Shown here: one piece after another, positions 47,631-56,130 of the stretch
How positions within the stretch are numbered: position 1 is the first letter of the stretch
Layout: each line of letters begins with the position of its first letter
Position numbers and translations under genes: made by a program
The notes under the pieces: generated by a model
The model's input: the letters and a program-made list of their open reading frames with translations, nothing else
Told to the model about the DNA's origin: nothing
The model's database searches: none
From: Dechloromonas sp.
Lineage (GTDB): Bacteria; Pseudomonadota; Gammaproteobacteria; Burkholderiales; Rhodocyclaceae
Length of the DNA: 64,000 nt
Direction: 5' to 3'
Assembly (NCBI GenBank): GCA_016790815.1
Contig: JAEUOG010000064.1
Span: forward strand, 46,759-110,758

Positions 47631-48972
47631 ACATAGTTTGCCCATACTCGTAGTCGAAGATGATCCCAGCCTGCGCGAGGCGATTGGCGACACATTGGAA
47701 CTGGCAGGGCGCCCCTACGTGGCTGTCGATGGCGGAGAGGCAGCCTTGAAGGTGCTCGGCGAGCAGGCGTTTTCCATCGTCGTCAGCGACGTCCGCATGA
47801 TGCCGATGGACGGGATTGCATTGTTGAAGGAGATTCGGAATCGCCTGCCGCATCTGCCAGTCGTTCTAATGACCGCGTATGCCGAAGTGGACAAGGCGGT
47901 CGACGCCATGCGATCTGGTGCCTGTGACTTCCTGCTCAAGCCTTTTGAGCCAAAAGCCTTGCTGGCCCATGTCAACAAATATGAATTGCCGAATTGTGAC
48001 GACGGCGCGGGGGTCGTCGCCATCGATCAGGCCAGTCGCGATCTGTTTGCCATCGCCCAGCGCGTGGCGCAAACCGATGCAACGGTTCTTTTGACAGGAG
48101 AGTCAGGCGTTGGCAAGGAAGTGGTCGCTCGCTTCATTCACCGGCAGTCGGCGCGAAGGAACGGTCCTTTTGTCGCGATCAACTGCGCCGCGATTCCGGA
48201 TAGTTTGCTTGAAGCCACCTTGTTTGGTTACGAGAAAGGCGCGTTTACCGGCGCCCAGCAGGCGCAGGCCGGCAAGTTCGAGCAGGCTCAGGATGGCACT
48301 TTGCTGCTAGATGAAGTCACTGAGATGCCGATGGGCTTGCAGGCCAAGTTGCTCCGTGTGCTGCAGGAGCGCGAGGTGGAGCGGGTCGGTGGCAAGAAGC
48401 CTGTGGCACTGAACATCCGGATTGTTGCAACTTCTAATCGTGATATGGCCGAGGCGGTAGCCAGAGGCGTTTTTCGCGAGGATCTGTATTACCGGCTGAA
48501 TGTATTTCCGGTGGCGATACCGCCGCTCCGTGATCGGCCGCTCGATATCGTACCGATTGCACGCTATTTTTTGGTCGAACACGGTGGGCGATTTGGGCGA
48601 AACGGCGTCAGTTTTGGTGCGCAGGCAGAGCAGGCGCTATTGCGTCATTCGTGGCCGGGTAATGTTCGCGAATTGGAAAATGTGATCCAGCGCGCCCTGA
48701 TATTGTCGACTGGGCCGGAAATTGGCGGCGAACACCTCAATTTGGCATCTGCTCCAGGGAGAGAATTGCCGAGGGGTATCGCTGAGATGCCGGTGCAAGA
48801 AAGCGACAAAAAGGTCGATAATATGAAGGATCTCGAGCGCGAACATATCCTTCGAACCTTGGCAGAGGTTGATGGCTCTCGAAAAATGGCTATTGAGCGT
48901 CTCGGTATTTCGGAGCGTACCTTGCGCTATAAGTTGCAGCAGTACCGGGATGAAGGGTATTTCAAGGATTAG
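47623..48972 (+). CDS. flrC: FlrC/FleR-type sigma54-dependent response regulator
   Basis: This 449-residue NtrC-family activator has a receiver domain with Asp56 (VSDVRMMPMDG), a sigma54-interacting AAA+ domain (Walker A GESGVGKE; GAFTGA loop; NVRELENVIQRA) and a C-terminal Fis-type helix-turn-helix (SRKMAIERLGISERTLRYKLQQY). The start is ATG 47623. With FlrB it should activate sigma54 promoters such as those before flgB and fliE. A master regulator of the FlrA/FleQ type is not seen in this window. Confidence 0.94.
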   Translation: MAEHSLPILVVEDDPSLREAIGDTLELAGRPYVAVDGGEAALKVLGEQAFSIVVSDVRMMPMDGIALLKEIRNRLPHLPVVLMTAYAEVDKAVDAMRSGACDFLLKPFEPKALLAHVNKYELPNCDDGAGVVAIDQASRDLFAIAQRVAQTDATVLLTGESGVGKEVVARFIHRQSARRNGPFVAINCAAIPDSLLEATLFGYEKGAFTGAQQAQAGKFEQAQDGTLLLDEVTEMPMGLQAKLLRVLQEREVERVGGKKPVALNIRIVATSNRDMAEAVARGVFREDLYYRLNVFPVAIPPLRDRPLDIVPIARYFLVEHGGRFGRNGVSFGAQAEQALLRHSWPGNVRELENVIQRALILSTGPEIGGEHLNLASAPGRELPRGIAEMPVQESDKKVDNMKDLEREHILRTLAEVDGSRKMAIERLGISERTLRYKLQQYRDEGYFKD

Positions 48973-48974
48973 AT

Positions 48975-48990
48975 TGGCCTGACTATTGCT
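48975..48990 (+). promoter_or_regulatory. Sigma54 promoter of fliE
   Basis: TGGCCT-GACTA-TTGCT matches the sigma54 -24/-12 consensus, with GG and GC ten bases apart. It begins two bases after the flrC stop and lies 30 bases before fliE. Confidence 0.88.
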
Positions 48991-49019
48991 TATGTTTAGG
49001 CAGGTTTAAGGAGCTGGCT

Positions 49020-49346
49020 ATGGACACCCAAGGTATTGATCAAATGTTAAGCGTTCTGCGGTCGACCGCAGCACAGGCCTCTGGCAAGCCGGCCGAAAGC
49101 GCCGCGACGGGCGCCAGCGGCGGCGTGGACTTCGCGCAGGTGCTGAAGTCGTCGATCGACAAGGTCAACCAGACTCAGCAGCAGGCTAACGGGATGGCGG
49201 AAAAACTTGCCGCCGGCGATACATCGCAGAATCTGCATGAAGTGATGATCGCCCTGCAGACGGCCAGCGTTTCATTTCAGGAAATGGTTCAGGTGCGCAA
49301 TAAACTGGTCACCGCCTATCAGGACGTGATGAACATCCAGGTTTAA
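49020..49346 (+). CDS. fliE: FliE MS-ring/rod adapter protein
   Basis: FliE links the MS-ring to the rod. The 108-residue protein has the family core DFAQVLKSSIDKVNQTQQQA and the C-terminal AGDTSQNLHEVMIALQTASVSFQEMVQVRNKLVTAYQDVMNIQV region. It is transcribed alone from its own sigma54 promoter and sits on the opposite strand to fliF, away from the usual fliE-fliF order. Confidence 0.96.
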   Translation: MDTQGIDQMLSVLRSTAAQASGKPAESAATGASGGVDFAQVLKSSIDKVNQTQQQANGMAEKLAAGDTSQNLHEVMIALQTASVSFQEMVQVRNKLVTAYQDVMNIQV

Positions 49347-49355
49347 GGCTAAGGA

Positions 49356-50150
49356 TTAGTCCGGAACCGAGTAGAGCGACTTTCGCTCGCGCTCCAGTCG
49401 GGTGATATAGCGCTCGATAAAGGCGAGTCGGGTTCCCGGCAAGCTGACGAATTCGCAGCCGAGTCGGAATTGCTGCTCGCCAGAGGGGTGTTCCATCTTC
49501 AATACTTCACACACGCGCAGATTGACGGACAGCACGCTTTCCCCTGGAATTTCCAGTCGGCAGTCATGAAACAGTTCGCCTAGGGAAAACAGTTCAGCGT
49601 CGCCGATGGGGCCTAACAGGCTGAGTCCGCCGCCGCTGAGGTCGAAAAGCGGATAGTCCAATACGTGGTGACCGCCCGACGCGTTTGGCAGGGCGAGTTT
49701 GCAGCGCAGCGGGTTGATGTGGCGAGGTGTTTCGACACGAAAAAACTCACGTCGCTGCAGACGCAGGATTGACGTCGGGAGACGGGAAGTCAGGGCTTTT
49801 TTGCCATCGATGGTCACCATTGACAGGCCATGCACGCGAATCTGGATTTTGACCCGGTCCAGCGGGGCAGAAAGGGTAATGCGGGCGGATTTCAGCGCAG
49901 CGTCGTTGCTCGCTGCATGGTTCGAGCCGTCAAGTATCAGCAGGTTGGTTTCTTCGTCAATTGAGAGCAGCGTCGAGAGAAAAAATTGCTCCCCGTCGTC
50001 CAGGTAGACGGTAATCAGGGTGTGATTTTTGAGCAGGGCGCGCAGATAAACGAGGATTTCAGCGCGGTTATGGAGCAGGTACTTGGCGTAGGCGGCGGGC
50101 TGGTCGATTTCGAAAACAGGAACCGAAACTTCGTTCTGTGCAAGGGTCAT
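49356..50150 (-). CDS. YcgR-like PilZ protein (c-di-GMP flagellar brake)
   Basis: This 264-residue protein has an N-terminal YcgR-type domain (about 1-110) and a C-terminal PilZ domain with the c-di-GMP-binding RREFFR motif and DLSGGGLSLLG. In the family, c-di-GMP-bound YcgR slows the flagellar motor. ATG 50150 avoids a 56-base overlap with the upstream gene that a longer in-frame start (50216) would cause. It lies in a late flagellar block, and a GGDEF gene sits nearby at 56131. Confidence 0.92.
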   Translation of the reverse strand: MTLAQNEVSVPVFEIDQPAAYAKYLLHNRAEILVYLRALLKNHTLITVYLDDGEQFFLSTLLSIDEETNLLILDGSNHAASNDAALKSARITLSAPLDRVKIQIRVHGLSMVTIDGKKALTSRLPTSILRLQRREFFRVETPRHINPLRCKLALPNASGGHHVLDYPLFDLSGGGLSLLGPIGDAELFSLGELFHDCRLEIPGESVLSVNLRVCEVLKMEHPSGEQQFRLGCEFVSLPGTRLAFIERYITRLERERKSLYSVPD

Positions 50151-50160
50151 GAAGCCTGAA

Positions 50161-50472
50161 TCATCGTGGAGGTTGAACGGGAAGGCTGATCTGGTTGCCG
50201 GGGGTGCTGTGCTCAAGCCGATACAGCCAGGCCAGAAGTTCAGCTACTGCCATGTATAACTGCGGGGGGATGCGTTCGTCAATATCCACCTGGGTTAGCA
50301 GTGCCACCAATTCCGGAGATTCATGGACATAAATGCCGTGCTCCTTGGCGCGGGCGATGATTTGTTCGGCAATCAGCCCCTTGCCTTTGGCGACGACGCG
50401 GGGTGCCGCATCGGTCTGGCTATAGGCCAGCGCAACCGCCTCGCGGGTGGCGTCACTCCCCGGTTTGGCCAT
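50161..50472 (-). CDS. FlhB C-terminal-domain homologue (FhlB-type)
   Basis: This 103-residue protein resembles only the cytoplasmic export-switch domain of FlhB/YscU (REAVALAYSQTDAAPRVVAKGKGLIAEQIIARAKEHGIYVHESPELVALLTQVDIDERIPPQLYMAVAELLAWLYRLE region). It lacks membrane segments and has no NPTH autocleavage motif. Such stand-alone proteins occur beside flagellar genes and can partly replace cleaved FlhB-C in some bacteria. It overlaps the second FliK-like gene by 20 bases. Confidence 0.88.
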   Translation of the reverse strand: MAKPGSDATREAVALAYSQTDAAPRVVAKGKGLIAEQIIARAKEHGIYVHESPELVALLTQVDIDERIPPQLYMAVAELLAWLYRLEHSTPGNQISLPVQPPR

Positions 50473-51772
50473 GATCTACTCGTAACTGGGTTAGCGTTAG
50501 CCCGGCTGCTGCCAGCTGCTCACGAAGCGGCTGACTGCTATCGCGAAGCGTGGCTTCACTCTCCGGATTCTCCGCGTTGAGCGAAATCGCCAGGCTGCCT
50601 CCAGCACCCAGTCGCAGCGTGACATCGATACCGCCTAGCGCAGGGAGGTCGAGTTTGAGTCGGGTCTGCCACTGGCTGGCGGGCTCGTTTTCATGGGAAG
50701 CTTGCGATTCAGGGTCGCTGGAAATTTCCCACCACATGGGTTGTCCGGGCCAGACTTGGCCTTGCCAGACAAAGTTCTGCGTAGCCAGCCCGTTCAATTG
50801 TTGTTGAACCAGCGGGACTAATTCGCGCGGCACCGGATTTTCGTTCGGTACCGCCATCGCGCTCGTTGAAACAGGGGCTTGTGGTGCAGAGGGGCCTGTC
50901 GCGAGCGGTTTGTCTGTTAACCTCGAATTCTCGCCAAAATTCCGGTTGACCGCAGAATCGGCAGCCTGAGTAGCCAATTTGTTGCCTGCTTCGCTGCTGA
51001 GTGCCGGAAGCGAACCTTCAGCGTCCGGCGAGAGGGATGAGGGTGTCTGCGTTGTCGAAAGCGTGGGGCGAAGGAGCGCTTCGGCAGACACGTCATTGCC
51101 CGGATTGCCGGGCGTAAAGTTCGAACTGCGGTTAATGAATTCAGGTGCATTCAAGGGCGCCGGGGACAGCTTTCCCTGTGGCTCCTGCAGCAAGGCGGCG
51201 GTAGGTAGTTGCCCGCTAACCCAGCGAGCCTGATGTGCTTCATAGAACATGCCACTCTGGGTGAGCGCCTGCTTCAATACAGGCGCCAGATCCGCTGCAG
51301 TTTTTGGCATCGTTTCGACCAAGGGCTGGCTGCGATTCAGGGCGGCAGGTGCAGCCTGCTTCCCTTCACCTTCAAGCGGATTCAGCAGGTTTCCGATGAC
51401 CTTGCCGGCTGTGCTCAGTGAGGTGCTTGCCGATTCGGTCGGGCTTGCGGCACTTTTTCCCGAGGTGCGATTGGCCACGAAGGCGAGGATCAGCTTGCCG
51501 TCACTCTCGGTAACTTCAAGTTCGAGGGTGTCGCCGGGTTTTGCCGAAAATGGCAGGGCTAGCGTTATTTCGCGTTGAGCAACCACCGCGCGGTAGGTGC
51601 CGTTCGGCAACATTACCTGAATTTCAGCCAGGATACGCTGGCCGGGAACCGCGTTGCTGAGAACGTCGGCAATACGCTGCGCCGCAGGAACGGGGGCGGT
51701 TTGCTGGGACTGTAGCGCGTTGGTGTCGGGTAATACCAGACGCAAACTGCTGGCAACGTCGGGCGGTATCAT
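50453..51772 (-). CDS. Second FliK-like hook-length-control family protein
   Basis: This 439-residue protein has an N-terminal domain (about 35-110, NGTYRAVVAQREITLALPFSAKPGDTLELEV), a long disordered Ser/Pro/Thr-rich middle and a C-terminal FliK-type domain (LKLDLPALGGIDVTLRLGAGGSLAISLNAENPESEATLRDSSQPLREQLAAAGLTL region). A bona fide fliK lies at 39676. Coupling to an FlhB-C homologue suggests an accessory export-switch pair, but its job is unproven. Confidence 0.8.
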   Translation of the reverse strand: MIPPDVASSLRLVLPDTNALQSQQTAPVPAAQRIADVLSNAVPGQRILAEIQVMLPNGTYRAVVAQREITLALPFSAKPGDTLELEVTESDGKLILAFVANRTSGKSAASPTESASTSLSTAGKVIGNLLNPLEGEGKQAAPAALNRSQPLVETMPKTAADLAPVLKQALTQSGMFYEAHQARWVSGQLPTAALLQEPQGKLSPAPLNAPEFINRSSNFTPGNPGNDVSAEALLRPTLSTTQTPSSLSPDAEGSLPALSSEAGNKLATQAADSAVNRNFGENSRLTDKPLATGPSAPQAPVSTSAMAVPNENPVPRELVPLVQQQLNGLATQNFVWQGQVWPGQPMWWEISSDPESQASHENEPASQWQTRLKLDLPALGGIDVTLRLGAGGSLAISLNAENPESEATLRDSSQPLREQLAAAGLTLTQLRVDHGQTGE

Positions 51773-51781
51773 CCGGGACGA

Positions 51782-52063
51782 TTATGGAGAAGGGGAAAGG
51801 CGGGGCAGCAGCTTTGCCACATCTTCGCGCCAAGGCGTTACATACGCCAGAATCTCGCTGTCCAGCCCCTGGATTTCTTGAATACTCAGGCGCATGGCTG
51901 CCTGTTCGGCCGGCGTCATGCTGGCCAAGGCCGGGGGCAGTCCCGCGATCAGCCTGGCGCGTTGCTCCTGGACTTGGGCAAGCGACTCCCAATCCTGCTG
52001 TTTGGCTAGCGCCAGCATTTGGCAGGAAAGCGCCAGCAAGGTGTCGTAACCTGACGTGTTCAT
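51782..52063 (-). CDS. fliT: FliT-like flagellar export chaperone
   Basis: This 93-residue helical protein (YDTLLALSCQMLALAKQQDWESLAQVQEQRARLI) has the size and context of FliT, the FliD chaperone. It lies four bases after fliS, in the order fliD-fliS-fliT. Sequence signatures of FliT are weak in general, so context carries much of the call. Confidence 0.85.
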   Translation of the reverse strand: MNTSGYDTLLALSCQMLALAKQQDWESLAQVQEQRARLIAGLPPALASMTPAEQAAMRLSIQEIQGLDSEILAYVTPWREDVAKLLPRLSPSP

Positions 52064-52066
52064 CGA

Positions 52067-52474
52067 TTACGCGGCAGCTTGTTCGCCCGGGGCAATCTGC
52101 GCCCAGGCTTCGCGCAGGCTGGTCAGCAGTTCTGAAACCTCATCGAGTGCAGCAACGCTGTTTTTCAGATTGGCGAACAACAAGCGCTGCGCCATGTACT
52201 CATACAAGGCCGCCAGGCGCTCGGCCAACTCGCCACCCGCTTCCATGTCGAGACTGGCGCGCAGGCCGTTGGTGATCAGATCGATGGCCTTGGAGATGGC
52301 AGCCCCTTTTTCGGGAATCTGGCCGTTCTGCATTTGGATGCGAGCCAGTGAAATGGCCGTCATGGCGCCATCGAAAAGCATCAGTACCAGACGGTGCGGA
52401 TCTGCAGTCTCGACTGCAGCATCGACGCCAACTTTGGCATAACTCTCTGCGGGGCTACGCATCATCCCGAACAT
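52067..52474 (-). CDS. fliS: FliS flagellin export chaperone
   Basis: FliS binds the flagellin C-terminus and prevents its premature assembly. The 135-residue protein shows the family pattern (SYAKVGVDAAVETADPHRLVLMLFDGAMTAISLARIQMQNGQIPEKGAAISKAIDLITNGLRASLD region). It follows fliD by 12 bases. Confidence 0.96.
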   Translation of the reverse strand: MFGMMRSPAESYAKVGVDAAVETADPHRLVLMLFDGAMTAISLARIQMQNGQIPEKGAAISKAIDLITNGLRASLDMEAGGELAERLAALYEYMAQRLLFANLKNSVAALDEVSELLTSLREAWAQIAPGEQAAA

Positions 52475-52486
52475 TGTTGATTTCCT

Positions 52487-53935
52487 TTAACTTGAAGCGG
52501 CGCCGGGCAGGTTGGCGAGTTGTTGTGTCAGATACGAGCTGGTCTTGTTCATGCTGGCAACCAGCGTGTCCAGTGCAGAGAACTGCTTGCGGTAGCGTTC
52601 CTCGACTTGGGTAAGGCGATCAAGCAGGGCCGTCTGTCGTTTGCCTAGCTCCTTGATCAGCCGGTTGGCGCTATCAGTTGCTGCCGTAATGTTGCCGGAG
52701 GTGCCGACCAGACCCTCAATACTTTCCTTAAAACGCGTTCCCACTGTGGATACCAGGCTGGTCACGCCGGCATAATCAGCGGCAACGGCTGCATTCAGTT
52801 TTGTGGTATCGAGCTTGAGCGTACCGTCGGTTTGCAATGCAATCCCGATGTTGGAAAGTGTCTGGTACGCAGAGCTTCCGCCCGCCGTAGTTTGCAACAG
52901 CGATCTAACCTGGCTCGTGGCGCCGCGCAGCGTGCTGTTGCCCTGAAGCGCACCCGCCTGTTTGGTGTCGGCGTTGAAATATCCGAGGTCTTTCATCGAT
53001 TTTGCTGCTTCGTTAAAGGCCTTGACGAAGCTGTTGATCGCAGCAGTCAACGAAGTTGTGCTGTCCTTGGTGACAGTCAGGTTGGTCGGGGTGCCAACAT
53101 TGGTCTTGCTCAGTGTCAGGGTTACCCCATCCAGCACACCGGTAACCGTATTCGTGCTGCTGGTGGCAGCAATACCGTTCAGTTTGAAGGCCGCATTCGA
53201 CGCGGCTTGGCCGCCTTTGGCCGTAGCCTGGGAAAGTGCGCCGGTGCCAGCACCGGCTGGATTGAAATCAAGCCCGCCAATGCCGGACAGTTTCAGTACA
53301 TTTTCGGTGCCCGTCTTGGCGCTGGACAAAACCAGCTGTTTGCCATTGGTGCCGTTAACTATTGTGGCGCTGACCCGGCCATCGGTCGCCGCCGTGTTGA
53401 TAGCGTCGCGCACATTTTCCAGCGTGGCGCCCGCTGCTACCGTGACATTCAACTCGCGCGCCGTGTCCGCGGCAAAAGCCAGAGCCGGGCTGGTGCCCGT
53501 CAAAGCACCCAGCTCGATTTTCAGCGTGCCGCCGGCCGCCAGGCCAGCTGTCAGGGCTGCTGCGCCAACGAGGTCGGTCGAGTCAGGGCTGGTCAGTCGG
53601 TGTCCGGCTGCCAGGGCGCTGACTTCAAGACTATAAACGCCGGCTACTGCGCCTGTTGATGCGGATGCCGAAGCAATGGTGGTATCCGCTAGCGTGGCCG
53701 AAAAACTGGCGTATTTGTTCAGCGCAGTTTGGCCAGTGGCAGGAATGAAGCCTTGAGCGGCCGTTTGAAGTGACGACAAGGCCCCTTTGAGCGAACCTAG
53801 CGCCGAGATTCGTGCCTGATAGGAGGCTTCTTTGGTTTGCAGTGCGAGCAAGGGTTGTTGCTCAGCCTGCATCAGGCTGGTAAGCAGGCTGTTGAGGTCC
53901 AGCCCTGACCCTACACCGAGAGAAGAAACGGCCAT
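52487..53935 (-). CDS. fliD: FliD filament cap protein
   Basis: FliD caps the filament and folds flagellin at the tip. The 482 residues open with the family sequence SLGVGSGLDLNSLLTSLMQAEQQPL, have a variable Ala/Thr/Gly-rich middle and end in the FliD C-terminal coiled region (ALLDRLTQVEERYRKQFSALDTLVASMNKTSSYLTQQLANL region). Followed by its chaperones fliS and fliT. Confidence 0.97.
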   Translation of the reverse strand: MAVSSLGVGSGLDLNSLLTSLMQAEQQPLLALQTKEASYQARISALGSLKGALSSLQTAAQGFIPATGQTALNKYASFSATLADTTIASASASTGAVAGVYSLEVSALAAGHRLTSPDSTDLVGAAALTAGLAAGGTLKIELGALTGTSPALAFAADTARELNVTVAAGATLENVRDAINTAATDGRVSATIVNGTNGKQLVLSSAKTGTENVLKLSGIGGLDFNPAGAGTGALSQATAKGGQAASNAAFKLNGIAATSSTNTVTGVLDGVTLTLSKTNVGTPTNLTVTKDSTTSLTAAINSFVKAFNEAAKSMKDLGYFNADTKQAGALQGNSTLRGATSQVRSLLQTTAGGSSAYQTLSNIGIALQTDGTLKLDTTKLNAAVAADYAGVTSLVSTVGTRFKESIEGLVGTSGNITAATDSANRLIKELGKRQTALLDRLTQVEERYRKQFSALDTLVASMNKTSSYLTQQLANLPGAASS

Positions 53936-53967
53936 GGTGGGCCTCCACGTTTAACGTTGGCGTCAGT

Positions 53968-54357
53968 TTACGCCTTTTGCTGCACCAGCAAACCCTTCAT
54001 CTTGTCGATGGCCTTGGCGATGCCCAGCATTTCCTCTGAGGGGAACTGCCGGATAACGTCCTTGGTGGCCAGGTCGATCACCTTGACGATGGTCTTGCCG
54101 GTATCGTCGTCCAGATTGAACTGGATCGAATTGTTGATCGGCTTGAGAAAGTCGTTGACCTGCTTGACCGCCTCTTCAAGCTCCTGGCGGGTGGCGTCGG
54201 CCTTTTGTGTCTGGCTGGGTGCCTGTTCGGTCTGAACGTTGGACGCGCTGCTGGCCTGTGCGGCGCGTGCCTGGCGAACCTCTGTAGCCGATGCTTCGGC
54301 GGCGACGGGGCGCGGCGTGGTGCCGGGCAGGTTGTTGTTGATGGACGAGATGTTCAT
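53968..54357 (-). CDS. flaG: FlaG family protein
   Basis: This 129-residue protein has a disordered Ala/Gln-rich N-terminus and the conserved FlaG domain (EAVKQVNDFLKPINNSIQFNLDDDTGKTIVKVIDLATKDVIRQFPSEEMLGIAKAIDKMKGLLV region). FlaG affects filament length in some species. ATG 54357 has a good AAGGAG site; an upstream in-frame start lacks one. It lies between fliC and fliD. Confidence 0.93.
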   Translation of the reverse strand: MNISSINNNLPGTTPRPVAAEASATEVRQARAAQASSASNVQTEQAPSQTQKADATRQELEEAVKQVNDFLKPINNSIQFNLDDDTGKTIVKVIDLATKDVIRQFPSEEMLGIAKAIDKMKGLLVQQKA

Positions 54358-54400
54358 TGCCAACTCCTTGATTGACGGGCGAAGGGCGCGGGGCGTTTCC

Positions 54401-54437
54401 GCCACCGCGCCCGGTTCGTTGCAGCCGGGCGCGTGGC
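54401..54437 (-). terminator. Large GC-rich stem-loop downstream of fliC
   Basis: A long inverted repeat (GCCACCGCGCCCGG, 54401-54414; CCGGGCGCGTGGC, 54425-54437) forms about 13 pairs with one bulged C and a 10-base loop. It lies 17 bases past the fliC stop. On the minus strand no T-run follows, so it may act as an mRNA 3' stabiliser or attenuator rather than a classical intrinsic terminator. Confidence 0.65.
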
Positions 54438-54453
54438 CTGGCTAGCCTCGGGA

Positions 54454-55953
54454 TTAGCCGCGCAGCAGGGTCAGTACGTTCTGCGGCAGAGCATTGGCTT
54501 GGGCCAACATGGCGGTGCCAGCCTGTTGCAGAATCTGCGCACGGGTCAGGTTGGCCGTTTCTGCTGCGAAGTCGGCATCCTGGATGCGACTGCGGGAGGC
54601 AGAGAGGTTTTCGGAGGTTGCGCTTAGGTTGCTGACGGTTGCTTCAAGGCGGTTTTGAAGAGCGCCGTAAGATGCACGTTGTCCGCTGATCAAGGCAAGT
54701 GCTGAGTCGATGGTGGTTATTGCTTTGTTAGAGCCGGTCGTTGATGAGATATCAATATCGGATACTTTGTTAAGGGCAGATGCAGTCGTAACAAGACCTG
54801 CTGCACCAAGTAGATTTGTACCGCCTGCTGCTTGGGAAACCGAGAACGTTTTCTCCGAATTGAACGAAATCTGTCCAACTACAATCGATGTGTCGGCAGT
54901 GGTGTCAGCCGCCAGGGTTCTGGCGGTACCAAGGGCCGTCGTTCCATCGACTGCAAGGGCGGTGAGTACGGTTGTTCCTGCATTTGCCGTAGCAGTGTCG
55001 GCGATGCTAATGTCGTTGCCGGTTGCGTTGGTCAGGATAATCCCTGATTTGTCAGCGTTAAGAGTGGCTGTAACCCCAGTTTTTGCAGACTTGTCGTTAA
55101 TAGCTGAGATAGCTGTCGAAAGTGCATCTCCACTGCCTGCAGTCAGTGAGAAAGTGACTGTTTCAGCGGTACTGTTATCACTCTTGATGGTTAATGCGTA
55201 GTTGCCAGCAGCGCTGAAAACAGCTTTAACATCAGTGCGTGCCGTTGCTGAGACGCCAGTCTCCCCTGATACATTATTGATCTGAGCAGCAATTGTTTTC
55301 GCGCTTGTGGCTGCAACGACGGTAACATCCTTTGATCCCACCGAGCCATTAATCGTAAGGGCGCCGCCAGTTACAGCTTGGGCTGTGGCCAACGCACCTG
55401 CACCACCGCCTGAGCCAGTTGCACCACTAGTCACCTGATTGTTGCCGTAGTTGGTCGTGCGGAGATTGCTTGTGGCTGCAGTAATGGTTTGATTGGCATT
55501 TGCCCCTACTTGAAATTGGGCGGTGCCAAAACTGCCGTCGAACAAAGTGCGACCGTTGAAGTTGGTGGTTGTGGCGATTCGATCCAATTCTTGCGCAAGT
55601 TGTGCAACTTCGTTTTGGAGCGAGTTACGGTCACTGGCGGAGTTCGTTGCATTGGCGGACTGAACTGCAAGTTCACGCATGCGCTGCAGAAGATCGCCAG
55701 CAGAGGAGAGGGCTCCTTCCGCCGTTTGAGCCAAAGAAATACCATCGTTGGCATTTCGAGCGGCTTGATTCAAGCCACGAATCTGTGAGGTCATGCGGTC
55801 TGAAATGGCCAGGCCTGCTGCGTCGTCCTTGGCGCTGTTGATGCGCAAGCCAGTTGAGAGGCGCTGCAGCGATGTCGCCAGGGAGCCTTGGGACGTGTTC
55901 AGGTTACGTTGCGCATTCAGCGACGAGATGTTGGTGTTGATAGTTTGTGCCAT
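54454..55953 (-). CDS. fliC: FliC flagellin
   Basis: Flagellin forms the filament. The 499-residue protein has the conserved D0/D1 N-terminus ([42 protein letters not shown]) and C-terminus ([32 protein letters not shown] region), with a variable middle of about 200 residues. ATG 55953 follows CCAAGGAGA. A sigma28 promoter lies about 100 bases upstream. It is the only flagellin gene in this window. Confidence 0.97.
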   Translation of the reverse strand: MAQTINTNISSLNAQRNLNTSQGSLATSLQRLSTGLRINSAKDDAAGLAISDRMTSQIRGLNQAARNANDGISLAQTAEGALSSAGDLLQRMRELAVQSANATNSASDRNSLQNEVAQLAQELDRIATTTNFNGRTLFDGSFGTAQFQVGANANQTITAATSNLRTTNYGNNQVTSGATGSGGGAGALATAQAVTGGALTINGSVGSKDVTVVAATSAKTIAAQINNVSGETGVSATARTDVKAVFSAAGNYALTIKSDNSTAETVTFSLTAGSGDALSTAISAINDKSAKTGVTATLNADKSGIILTNATGNDISIADTATANAGTTVLTALAVDGTTALGTARTLAADTTADTSIVVGQISFNSEKTFSVSQAAGGTNLLGAAGLVTTASALNKVSDIDISSTTGSNKAITTIDSALALISGQRASYGALQNRLEATVSNLSATSENLSASRSRIQDADFAAETANLTRAQILQQAGTAMLAQANALPQNVLTLLRG

Positions 55954-55982
55954 TTTGAATCTCCTTGGATCGTTGATCTGTT

Positions 55983-56002
55983 GGCTAGCGCTGGGCGCTG
56001 CC
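55983..56002 (-). promoter_or_regulatory. Hairpin in the fliC 5' leader
   Basis: A compact inverted repeat (GGC-T-AGCGC, TGG loop, GCGCT-GCC on the plus strand) lies in the fliC untranslated leader, 30 bases before the start codon. It could affect flagellin mRNA stability or translation. This is inference from folding only. Confidence 0.45.
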
Positions 56003-56050
56003 CGCTTTAAATCTGGGAGGAGCAATCAATTTGTTCCGCCGTTGAATCAA

Positions 56051-56077
56051 TTTACGGAACTGGCAGAAAAAACTTTA
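56051..56077 (-). promoter_or_regulatory. Sigma28 (FliA) promoter of fliC
   Basis: On the minus strand, TAAAGTTT (56077-56070), an 11-base spacer and TCCGTAAA (56058-56051) resemble the sigma28 consensus; the -35 is exact. The expected leader is about 90 bases. Confidence 0.88.
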
Positions 56078-56098
56078 GAGGTATTTTTGGTGTTTTTT

Positions 56099-56127
56099 GC
56101 GGTTGACCGTGGCAAGCGGTCAACCGC
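56099..56127 (-). repeat. Inverted repeat between GGDEF gene and fliC promoter
   Basis: GCGGTTGACC (56099-56108) and GGTCAACCGC (56118-56127) form a perfect 10-bp stem with a 9-base loop, just after the GGDEF gene stop. The minus-strand transcript continues with A rather than T, so it is not a standard intrinsic terminator, but it may still end the upstream transcript. Confidence 0.6.
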
Positions 56128-56130
56128 CGC

